A DNA stretch of 64,000 bases, from assembly GCF_013409785.1 (NCBI RefSeq), contig NZ_JACCBV010000001.1, forward strand, positions 558,001 to 622,000, given 5' to 3'. Source of the DNA: Microbacterium immunditiarum (GTDB lineage: Bacteria; Actinomycetota; Actinomycetes; Actinomycetales; Microbacteriaceae). This document shows positions 46,401-58,400 of this stretch, one piece after another. The notes beneath the pieces are model-generated. The model had not been told where the DNA came from, did not search any database, and saw nothing but the letters and a program-made list of their open reading frames with translations. Numbering within the stretch: position 1 is the first letter of the stretch; the number at the start of each line of letters is the position of its first letter. Made by a program: the position numbers and the translations under genes.

Positions 46401-49400
46401 GACGGAATCGGCCTCGGCGATCGCCTTCGCCGACACCGTCACTCCGCCGAGGATCGGGACAGGGGACGCCGCGATCGTCGTGTCGCCGATCGTGACGCCG
46501 TCACCGATCGACGCGGCGACCTGGGGGGTCGACTCCGCGATCGCCTGTGATCCGCCGATCGAGACCGCTCCGCCCGAGCCGACGACGACGCGTGAACCGG
46601 CGGCCCCGGACAGCAGGTCGGCCGTGACGTCGACCCCGCCCGCTCGGATGACGGTCGTGCGCCCGAGGATGCGTGCCGTCACCGCACCGGTGAGGGTCGC
46701 GTCGGCGATGAGCCAGGCGACGGCGCCGAGTCCGCCCGCCCCGCCCTCGGCCTCGGCGTACGAGAAGTGCGTGCCCTTGGCGAGCAGCGAGATCGACCCG
46801 GTCGTGTCGAGCGTCGTGATCGCACCCGAGATCGACCCGACGGAGACGTCGGAGTCGACGTCGACGTCGACGTCGACCCGGGCGCCCGACCCTCCGATGG
46901 CGCCGATCGAGGCGATGAGGATGTCGGCCGAGGCATCCGTCGTGCTGTCCGCCTCGACCGCGAGCGCCACCGCCCGCACGACGACACCGTCGCCGATCGA
47001 CGCGAACGCGCGGCCGAGCACCTTCACGGCGACACCGACGCCGCCGACCGCCACGACCCCGACGCTGACGTTTCCGCCGGTCACATCAACGGTGGGCGAG
47101 TAGTTCGCCGCGACGCGCACCGCGCCCGAAGAGTAGATCAAACTGCCGCGGCGCACTTCGGCGGTCGCGATCGACGCGCCGGAGGTGCCGATCGTCACGT
47201 TGAGCACTCCGGCGGAGACGCCGAGGGTCCCGCCCGCGAGGGCCATGATCGTCACCTCGGCGTCGCGGAACGAGCTGACCGAGGCGACCGCCTTGGCGGT
47301 GATCTCGACGTCGCCGACGGTGCGCTGCGCCATCGGCGCGTCGACGCCGATGCGCGAGTTGATGCCGGCGGCCGCGACGGCGGTGCCGTTCGAGGTCACG
47401 ATCACAACGGCGGCGCCGAGGCCCACGCCCGCCGCGAGGGCGGCCGCGAGGGCGGAGGTCTCGATGTCGACGTCGCGCTCCGCCGAGAGCAGCACCGAGC
47501 CGGCGGCGCTGATCACGGCCGCGGATGCGGAGGACGCCGCGTTCTCGAGGTAGGCCGACACGGTGCCTCGGTCGTTGATCACGATCACGGTGGCGGCGAT
47601 GCCCGCGATGCCGGCGAGTCCGGCGGTGATCGCCAGCACGTCGAGCTCGGCCTTCAGGCGGGACTCGAGCGACACGGCACCGCCCGCGCCGACGTCGGCC
47701 CCGGTCGCGATGAACGTCGTGACGTCGTCGTCGAAGGTGAGGATCGCAACGCCCGCGCCCGCAGCCACTCCGCCGACCCCGACGCCGCTGCCGACCTGCA
47801 GCACCGAAACCCGGGCCCGTGCGTCGAGCAGCACGTCGCGGCCCGCACTGATGTCGGCATTGCGCCCGATGAACGCGGTGGTGCCGGCCGGCACCGTCTG
47901 CGTGCCGACCGTCGCGGTCGCCGGGGGCTGCGCCGTGGCGGCGGTCACCGATCCCGAGGGGGTGCTGCCGTCGAAGGCGGTCTGCGCCTTCCCCGCGGTG
48001 TCGCGGAGGCGATCGGAGTTGCGGCTGTCGCCCGCGGTCTGGCCCGGGTTGTCGGGATCCTCGCCCGGGTTCTCGACACCGCCGAGCGCGCTCGAGGCCC
48101 CGCCGCCGTTCAGCATCGCGTCGATGCCCGCCAGGATCGACGTCGTGCCGCCGTTCTCGTTCTGGCCCTGGAGCACGTTGCCGCTGCGCGTCGTCGCGTC
48201 GCCGTCCTCGTCCTTGTCGGCGTAGGAGTACTGAGCCACGAGGTTGCCGCCGAGCGTCCACACCGACACCGCGGCGCCGAGTCCGACCACACCGCCGCCC
48301 GCGCTGACCGCGAAGCTGCGGATCGACCGGTCGGCCAGCGCGGTGACCGCGATGTCGCGCTTCGCGTTCACAGTCCCCGCGATGAATGCGGTGGTGTCGT
48401 TGTGCACGACTCCCACCTCGACGCCGCCTGCGATGCCCGCGATGCCCACTCCGACCGAGCCGGCGATCGCGAGGACGGTCAGCGTGTTGACAGCGACGAC
48501 ACGCACGTCCTGAGAGGCGGATGCCGCATCCTGCGCGGTCGTGTTGATGCGCGCGCCGCTGTCGATGAAGGCGCGCGTGTCGGCATCGATCACCTCGACG
48601 GTGACCGCGCCCGCCACGCCCGCGCCGAACCCGCCGGCGCCGGCGATGGCAATCGAGAGCACGTTCTCATCGCTGACGGCGACGACGAGGACGCCGTGCG
48701 CGTCGGTCGTGGTGCCGAGCTCACCGCTGTCGCTGAGTGTGCCGTCGTACGTCGTGATCGCGCCCGCTCCGCCGGCCGCGTCCACCGTGGCCGCGCCGAT
48801 CCACGCCCGCGTGTCCTTCGTGATGACGGCGACCGCGACGCCGACGCCGACGCCCGCCGCCCCCACGCCGATGCCCGCGCCGAGGCCGAAGTGGTCGATG
48901 TCGGTCGCGTCGGACGCGAGCACGACGACGTTGCCCCCCGCGACGACCACTGCTCCGGCTCCGATCGAGGCGTAGGTCGTGGCATCGATGACGATCACAC
49001 CGACGGCGCCGGCGACGGCGACAGTGCCCGATCCGGCGATCGCGATGACTACGACGAGCGCGTCCTCGGCCGCCTGCGCGCGCACCTCGACGTCTCGCAC
49101 GGCCTCCACACGCGCGGATCCGGCGATCTGCGCCTTGACGGTGTTGTCGATGACGGCGACCTCGACGCCGGGCGTGACCGCGACGGCGCCCGCGATCGCC
49201 GCGCCGCCCGCGACGCCGAGGAGCTGGAAGTCGTTCGCCGCGACGACGAGCACGCTCTGGCCGGCGCCCTCCGTGCCCGCGGTCGCGTTGATGCGGGCGC
49301 CCTCGCCGATCGTCGCGGTGGTCTCGGCCGTCATGACGTGCACAGCGGCGGACAGCTGCACCGAGACGGTGCCCGACGCGGCGGCGCCGACGCCGAACAT

Positions 49401-52400
49401 CCCGATGTCGTCCCGGTTGAGCGCGACGACCGCGACGCCCGTGAAGCCCGATCGGATGGCGGGCGTCACCACGCGCTGCCCCGTGAGCTGCTCATCCACG
49501 AGCGGGTCGTCGTCGGACGTGCTCGGGTCGTAGCCGACGTCGTCGTTCGAGATGCTCGGCGCGGTCACCTGCGACGGGTCGCTTCCGTACGCGACGAACT
49601 CGACCCCGAAGCCGCTCGGCACGGCGATGCCGGCCCGGTTGCCGCGGCCGTCCACCTCCGCCCGCGTGCCGATGGAGGCATCCGTCGTCTTGGTGACGAT
49701 CGGCACCACCACCGCACCGCCGATGCCGGCGGCGCCGCCCGCCGCGACGTTGCCTGCGATGAAGTCGACCTGCGTCGCCGACGAGGCGTACACGAGCACG
49801 CTGCCCTCGGCGAGCACGCGGGTCGGGGTTGCCCCGGCCGCGGTACCGCGGATCTGCGCGGTGGACGTGACGTCGATGACGTATACGTCGACCGCCCCTG
49901 CGATGCCGACGTTGATCCCGCCGGCGCCGGCACCGGCGACCGACACGATGTCTTCGGACGACGACGCGAGCACGCGAACGTCCTTCTGCGCCTGCACTTG
50001 CGCGCCGGCACCGATCCAGGCCCTCGTGCGCTTGGTGATGACACCGACCTCGACGCCGGCGCCGACGCCGGCGATGCCGCCGAGCGCGATCGACCCGGCC
50101 ACGCCGATGTGGTCGGTGCGGTCGGATGCACGCACGAGCACACCCTGGTCGACGTTCTCGCCCGTCACGCCCTGGTTGATCATCGCGCCGTCGCCGATCC
50201 AGGCCTCGACGGTGCGGTCGAGCACGCTCACCGAGCCGGATCCCGCGACGCCGAACCGCGCGCCCGCGCCGACTCCGACGGCGATCGTGCGGATCGTCTC
50301 GAACGCGGTCGCGACGACGGCGACGCCCTTGATGAGCTCTGCCTGCGCCGTGTCCGAGGAGTCCTTGGTCCCGGTGCGGGCGAGCAGGCCGCCTCCGCCG
50401 CCGAGGGCGTCCACGACCGCTCCGGCGCCGATGAACGCCTGGACGGTCGAGAGGTCGATCTGAAGCGGCACCGCGATGCCGGCCGCGTTCTGTCCGAGCG
50501 CGGCGCCGATCGCGACGGCGACGGCCGTGATCTCGTCGGTCGCCTGCACGAGGATGCTGCCTCCGGCCTGCACCGGCGTGGCGGCGGATCCGGTGATCGC
50601 CGCGACGATGTCGTGCGCGATCACGTTGACGGTGATCGACCCGCCGACGGCGAGGCTGTCGGCTGCAGCCGCGCCGACCGCGACGCTCACGATGGTCGAG
50701 GTCCACGGGACGCCCGAGTCGATGCTCGGGTCGTCGGAGTCGGTCGGGTCACCGGGGATGTCGACGGTGATGTCGCCCAGTGAGACCGAAGGGGGGATGT
50801 CCGAGATCGAGGGCTGGTATCCCGCCTTCACGACGATGTCGCGGCCGGCGGTCACGCGCGCGTCGTCGATGCGCGCGCTTATCTGGTCGACGGCATCCGT
50901 CTCGCTGTTGAGCAGGTCGGGGTTCGCCTCGGACTGCCCGCCGCCGATGAAGTTGTACGAGATCGCCGCACCGATCGCTGCGCCGCGGAACGAAACACCG
51001 ACACCGCCCGCGACCGCGACCAGCACGACCGACTCGGTCGCGGTGACGATCACGTCACGCCCGGCGTGGATGCTCGGGCTGTTCGCGATGTGCGCATCGA
51101 GCGTGTTGGCGATCGAGTTGACCAGCAGCGTGCCGCCGAGGGCGAAGTTTCCGCCGGTGACGGCGACGCCGAGTCCGATCGCGACGAGGATCGCGTGCGA
51201 GGTGGCCGTGACCGACAGATCGGATGCCGAGTTCCGCGCGTCGACGGAGGCGGTCTCGATCGACGCCTCGATCTCGTTCGAGATGAGGTTGTATCCGATC
51301 GCCGCGCCGACGGCTGCACCCCGCGTGGATGCGGCGACGCCGCCCGCAATCGACACGATGAGCGACGTGTCGGCAGCCTCCACCGTGATCGGTCCGCCCG
51401 CGCTGATCTCCGAGGTTCCGACCGCGGAGTCGGCGACGGTGTCGGCGATCGTCGCCTTGACCGTCATGTCGATGATGTTGATGACGACGGATGCCGCGCC
51501 CGCGAGCTTGCCCGACGTGCCGAGCGAGACCGCGAGTCCGACCGCGACGCCGCCGATCTCGCCCGCCGACGTCGCCTTGACGCTCAGCGAGCCGTCGATC
51601 GTGAGGTCGACGTCGTCCAGCGTCGCGAGGACGTCGATGTCGAGTTCGCTGTACGCGACGCCCGCGCCGATCGCGAACTGGCCGGTCGCCACGGCGACGG
51701 CGGGCGCGATCGCGACGATGCCCGAGTCGTCCTTCGCCTCGACCTCTACGTCGAGGACGGATCCGCTCGTGCCGGCCCGCTCGCTGATGACGCTGGAGCG
51801 GATGAAGGCCTCGGTGACGGCGACGATGATGTTCACCGACAGCATGAGTCCGAGCCCGATGTCGGCCTTCGGCCCGGTCGCGACGCCGACGCCCGCACCG
51901 AGGGCGTAGATGCGCTGGCCGGTCTCGTCGTTGACGCCGAGCGCCTTGACGGTCAGCAGCGTGCCGCCGATCGTGAGCCGCGAGGACGTGATCGACGCCC
52001 GCGTGATCGTCGGGTTCGTGGTCGTGCCGATGAGGTTGATGCCCACACCGAGCCCGATGCCGATGTCGCCGCCGAGCGCGATGCCGATGCCGCCGCCGAT
52101 CGCGATGATGCGGGTGCTGTCGCTGGCCTGCACGATGACGTCGCCGCCGACGTCGCCGACGGATCCGCGGATCGCCGCGATCGTCTCGTTCAGGATCATG
52201 TTCGCCGAGAAGGATCCCGCGACCGCCTTGCTCTCGTTGCCGGCCGCTCCGGCCAGGCCGGCGGCGATCGAGAAGAGATCCCCGCTACGGGTCGCGGTCA
52301 CCGCGAGATCGCCGGTCGTCGTGAGGTCGGTCGCGACGATGAACGCCAGCGTCTTCACGTCGAGCTGGTTGTAGCTGAAAGCGCCCGCGATGGACTTGGA

Positions 52401-55400
52401 CCCCTCGCGTTGCCCGACCGCGAAGGCTGCCCCGCCAGTGACGGCGAGCTGGAAGAAGTCGTCGATCGCGGTGACGGTGACGTTGCCGGCGTGGATGTGC
52501 CCGGCATCCGCGATCGATGCCTGCACGGTGTCGCGAACCAGGTTCACCGAGGCGGCGCCCGCGACGCCGACGCCCGTGGGCGGTGTGGAGGCCTGTGCGC
52601 CGAGCAGGTCGAGCGCCTTCTGGGGCGTGCCGTCCGGCGGGGTCGCATCGGGCTCGCCGGGCTTCGAGAACGCGCCCGCCACTGAGAAGGCCCAGAGGTC
52701 ACCGTCGAGCTTCGCGAGGACGTCAACCGCCCCGGTGACGTCGATGTTGTTCGCTGTGGTGCGAGCGGTGCCGTTCGCCGTCGGCGTGGCATCCGGGTCG
52801 CCGATGACCGCCTTGGTCGTGCGGTCGAGGTCGTTGATCGCGACGGAGATCCCGAGGCCGACGCCCTCACCTTTCGCGATCCCACCGACCCAGGTCGCCT
52901 GGGTCGTGAGGTCGCCCGCGTACAACCGCACGTCGCGGCCGGTCACGATCGCGTTCGACCCGAGCTTGACGAGCGTGTCGCTGTCCTGCCCGATATAGGC
53001 GACCGAGCCCGAGATCGCGAACTTGCCGCCGTTCGACCCGGACTGCACGAGGTCGATGTGGAACATCGCCTCTTCGGCCTTCATGTTGAAGCCGCCGTCG
53101 AACCCGCTGTAGATCCGCGCGGTGTCTCCCACGAGCGCGTGCGTCGTGTTGTCCTGCACGAAGACGTAGAACGACCCGCCGACGCCGCCCTTCTTGCCGC
53201 CCTCGCTCACTGACGGCGCTTCGAGCCGGTCGCGGAACTTCGCGTCGCGCTTGTCGAGGTCGATGTCCGGCAGCGAGAAGTTGCCCGTCATCGTCAGGAA
53301 CTGCTGGTAGTTCGTCGCCTCGATCGAGACGACCTGCTCGCCCTCGACTCCGTCGGGATCGGCGCCCGGGCCGCCGACGTTGCGGTTGTTGGGGTGGTCG
53401 GATGCCCTCCACTGGAGGTTCTGGTTGATGTCGACGCCGCCCTCGACCTCGGCGACCGCGCGGTTGGTGGGCACGAGCACCGTCACCGCGCCGGCGAGGC
53501 CGATCTCCTCCGCGTTCGCGGTCGCCGTGGTCCAGGCGTTGAACAGGCCCTGCAGTCCCAGCGTCGTGTTCAGGTAGTTTTTGATCGCGTCGGGGCCGTC
53601 GGTGCGGATCTTGTCCACCAGCTCGCCCCACGACAGCGGGATGTACTGGTCGAACCGAGTCAGGAACGGGTAGGTGACGTCGGCGATCACTCGCGTCGCG
53701 CGCAGCCCGTCGAGATCGGCGCCCGTCTTCACCGTCGCGGTGGCGAGGTTGTCGAAGATCGCGACCGCGATCGCGACGCTGATCGCGGTCTCGGCGCTCG
53801 TGCCGGCGGTCTGGCCGGTCGCGTCGGTCTGCGGCTCGATGTCGCTCGCCGCGCTGATGTTGATGGTCTGCGCGATCGTCGCCTTGACCTCGAGGTCCTC
53901 GTTCGACTCGATGACGGCTGTCGCCCCGACGACCGTGACGACGTCGTGGTCGGCGAAGATGAATGCGAGAGCGCCGCCCACCGACAGGCCGGAGTTGGAC
54001 GCGACGCCGGCCTTCGCGTGGTTCTCGGTGTACTTCTTCGTGAGCTTGCCGAAGATCTCGTCGGGCACGTTCGTGCCGATGATCTCCTTGAACTTCGCCC
54101 ACTTGTTCGTCGGGTGGCCGCCGTCCGAGAGGCCGGCACTCGCGCTCGACGAATCCTTCGCCTCGAGCTTCGCGATGATCCCGACGCCGGTGGCGAATCC
54201 CGTGTCGAGCACGTGCTTGGCCTCGAACCGGTAGTCCGTTCCGCCGCCGCCGAACACCGGCCCGATGTCGATCAGCACGCCGGCGCGGGCCTCGTTCTCG
54301 GTCTCGGCGAGAGCGATGACCTGGGCGGAGGTGAACCGGGTGTCGCCCTGCAGGTTCGTCTGGTTCGTGCTCGCGACGACGTAGTAGGTGTGGCCGTCCT
54401 CGAGTCCGTCGATCGGGGCGTTGCCGTTCTGGTGGTAGACGACGGCCTGGCCGAGCTCGAACGTGTTGAACACCGTGCCGGCCGGCCAGCGGAGAGTGAT
54501 CGAGTCGGCGGCCGCGTCGACGTCCGATGAGTCGAACTTGCGGATATTGTTGCCGGTCGCGGGGCCGGCTGCGGGGTTGAGGTCCACGACGTACTTCGCG
54601 AGGCACTCGAGATAGTCCGCGTAGGTGCCGTCATACGTGCACGTGGTCGCGAGCACGGCGTTCCGCTCCGACGAGGCCAGCGCGATGAACTCGGACTCGT
54701 CCAGGTTGGCCGTCGTCGGGTCGTCGGGCAGCCAGATGACGTAGTACTCGCGTCCGTCCACCAATCCGCCGATGCTCGTACCGCGGCGGTTCGTGTAGGT
54801 CACGGTGTCTTCGGTGACCAGTGCGTGGGGGCCGACGTTGATGCGGTTGCCGGTGTAGTCGACATAACCCGCCTTGGTCATGTCGGTGACCTTCGGATCG
54901 ATCTCGATCTTCACGACCGAGCCGGCGTCCATGCGGGCGCGCACCGTTCCGAGCACGGTGGTCTCGATGTCGGCATCCGACAGCTCGATCGCGAAGGCGA
55001 GACCCGCGGTGCCGTCGGCGAACAGGCCCGACTCGGCCTCCGCCTTCGACTCGACGGTGCCGGCCGCCTGGATGTTCGCGGTCTTCCCGGCGTCGATGGT
55101 GACGCCCTGCTCGACGCTGATCGTCGCGACCGCGACGGCGTTGCTGACCGCGATCGCGATGGCGACCTGCGCACCACCCGGGTTCGGCGTGCTCTCTATG
55201 TCGCGATCGGTCGACGAGCTCATCTCCGCGTTCGCCGAGGCCGTCGCCGTGATGACGATCGCCGCAGTGCTGGTGATGGTGGCACCCTGCTTGATCGTGA
55301 CGATCGCCGTCGCCGTCGCCTGCACGTACCCGATGCTGAACATGCTGCTGCTGGCGGTGCCGTTGGCGGCGGCGCCGGCGACCGCGTACAGGCCGACCGT

Positions 55401-58400
55401 GTCGTCGCCGATCAGCTCGGCGTCGGCACCGATCGTGATGGTGGCGGTGGCCGACTTGATGAGCACCTTGACCGGCAGGGCGATCGCGCCCTCGAGCAGC
55501 CCTGTGAGCGGATCGATGACGAAATTCGCGACCTCTTTGCTCGCGCCGAGGTACTCCGCAAGACTGCGGTCCTCGGCCTGCGCGATGAGGAAGATGCCGG
55601 TCGCGCGCAGCACCGCGCGATCGCCGATCGCGATCGACACGTTCCGGTCCGAGACGAACACCGGCGAGAGGTTCTCGGCGAACGCGAGGCCGATCTGCCG
55701 CACACGGAAGGTGATCCACCCCGCACCAGTGTCGATCGTCACGTCGGGCGAGACCGACACGTGCGCGGCGTACGCCTCGAGCACGCCGCCGTTGGTGTCG
55801 ATGTCGCCGGTGAAGTTCACGACATCGGCGGCGGGGTCGTCGACGAAGACCGGAAGCTCGTCGCTCTGGCGGCGATTGCCGAAGATGTGAAGCGTGGCGC
55901 CGCTCCACCAGCCCGCCGCGAGACTCTGCACCGCGATCGTGTCGGCGCCCTCGCCGCCTTCGACGACGAGGGAGACCTGCGGGATCGTGAAGGTGAGGGT
56001 GCTGGTGATCACGCCCGTCGTCGGGTCGTACCAGCCGATGCCGGCGAAGTCGACGCGCATCTCCTGCGCGGTGCTCCCTGCGGAGAGGGTGATGATGTCG
56101 TCACCCGACGTGCCGACGATCTTCACGGTGTCGACGCCGGCGAAGATCGCCTGCTGGTGGTCGAGACCGGAGTACGAGATGGTGCGGCCGAACAGGACCG
56201 CCGTGCCGGAGGCATCCGCACCGGCTGCGTTGTAGAGGGCGGCGGTCACTCCGCCGCACGAGCTGATGCATTCGATCACCAGCGAGTCGATGCCGTCCGC
56301 GCCGCCGGCGACCGAGCCGGACACCGAGCCCGTGGTCGTGACGACGAAGACGTCGACGTTGCCGTCTGTGCCGACGAGGTTCTCGAACGATGTGAATCGG
56401 ATGCCGGCGACCTTGCCCGAGTCCGCCCCGTCGATGGTCCAGCGCACGTTGGCGTCGGGGGGGCCGCGGATCGTGTCGGAGCCCGACGCCGTGCCGATGA
56501 TCTCGTCGATGTCGATGAAGGTTCCCCAGCCCTGGACGAGGTTCGCGGGCGGGATGTAGGAGAGCGTGATATCGGACCCATCGGAGAAAGGCGCAGCGCC
56601 ACTCGATCCGATCGCCTGCACCGAGAGGACGCGGTAGCCGCCCGGGAGCGCGGGCACGGTGATCCCGAGCAGCTGGAACAGGATCCAGTTCGTGGGCTCC
56701 TCGGCATCCGTCACGAGCAGCTGCCCACCGCCGTTCGCCGTGTCGATCCGATCGATCGCATCGATGATCGACTGGCCGTCGGCGTCGAGCTCGTCGAGGA
56801 AGATCTGGGTCGCCTCGTCCTGCGTCGCGTTGTCGAAGCGCACGGCGCCGCTGCCGGGATCGCCTGCCGCGGTCGACGTCGAGAACACGGCCGAGATGTC
56901 GACCGCACCGCCTGCGAGGATCACGAGCACCGGTCCGCCCAGGGCCGACAGGTCGAGCACGTCGCGCGGGGCGACGGCTGCCGTGGCGTCGGCGGCGCCG
57001 CCCTCGATGCCGCCCGACAGGCTGCCGCCGGCCAGCACGATGAAGGTGTCGTCGGCGCTGCCGCCGATGAGGTTCTCGACGCCCGTGAACGACAGGGCGG
57101 CGGCCGCGCCGCCCGCCCACGCGAGTGAGCCGGTGTCGAGCCCCGAGATGGTCCACTCGTTGTCGACGTCGAGGCCGACCACCGCATCGCTTCCTCCGCC
57201 TCCGGCGATCGACCCCGAGATCGAGCCGCCGGCGCTGAGCGCGAAGACGTCGACACCCGTCCGGCCGACGAGGTGCTCGACCGCGGTGAACGTGAAGGCC
57301 TCGGTGGCGCCTGCGTTCGCACCGGTGATCGTCCAGTCGGTGTCGACGTCGGGCCCGATGAGGATGTCATCGCCCCCACCGCCGTCGATGATGAGCGTGA
57401 CGGTCGCGGGGAGCTCTTCCACGGTGATCGTGTCGGCGCCCGCCCCGCCGCGCACCGTCAGGGTCAGATCTGCCGTCGCCGCGATCCGATGCGTCTCACC
57501 CGAGCCGTCCGTGAACTCGACCCACACCTCGCTGCCGTTCTGCGACACCCGCATCGTGTGGCCCACGCCGTCCTGGACGGCGACCAGGCAGATCGTGCAC
57601 GACGCCACATCGACCGGCTCCAGCCCGCTGTACGCGGTCAAGACTCCGTCGCGCGTGACGACGCCGGACTGCGGTCCCGTCACGTACGCGGCGACAGACC
57701 CGGATGCCGTCGGCGACACCCGCAGGATGTCGTAGCCGCCCGCACCCCCGTGCACCTCGGCGACGGATCCCGTCGTCGCGAGCACGAAGACGTCCTCGTT
57801 GCCGGCCGCGCCCTCGAGCACCTCGACGCCGCGGAAGGCGACCGTCTGCCCGCCCACGACGAGCGCACCGGAACCGGAACCCGTCACGTTCCAGGTCGCG
57901 TCGAGCGCGGGTCCGACGAGGCGGTCGGCGCCGCCCTGTCCGTCGAACGTGATCGCGATTCCCGCGAGCGCCGCGAGCGCGGCCGCGGTGATCACGAGCG
58001 TGTCCGCGCCCGACGTGCCCTCGATGATGAGCTCGGTGATCGTGCTCAGCTCGCGGCGCTGGTCGCCGATCACGAGGAATCCCTCCTCGACGGTCACGGT
58101 CCACGTGCCCGACCCGGTGAGAGCGACAGTCCAGGGGCCGGGTGCGACCGACGCCGTCTCGGATGCTGCGGCCATCGTCTCGGCGGAGGTGCCGTCGGTC
58201 GTCGCCGACGAGGACTCGGACACCGTCGGGTCGGCGACCGACCCATCGGCGGCATGGTCTGGGTCACCCTCCGCCTGCTCCACGGAAGCGCCGCCTTCGA
58301 CGGCGGGCTCGGTGACGGGGGCGGATCCGGTGCCCGAGTCGCTCGACGCGACGGGCTCCGCGGGAGGCGCGGGCTCCGTCGCAGGTGCGGGCTCGGTCGC

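Noticed and set aside
42099..50783. Further long rightward open frames (42099-46550 and 46767-50783)
   Set aside because: Same explanation: mirror frames of GC-rich repeats in the giant gene, with Arg/Asp/Val-biased composition and no homology.
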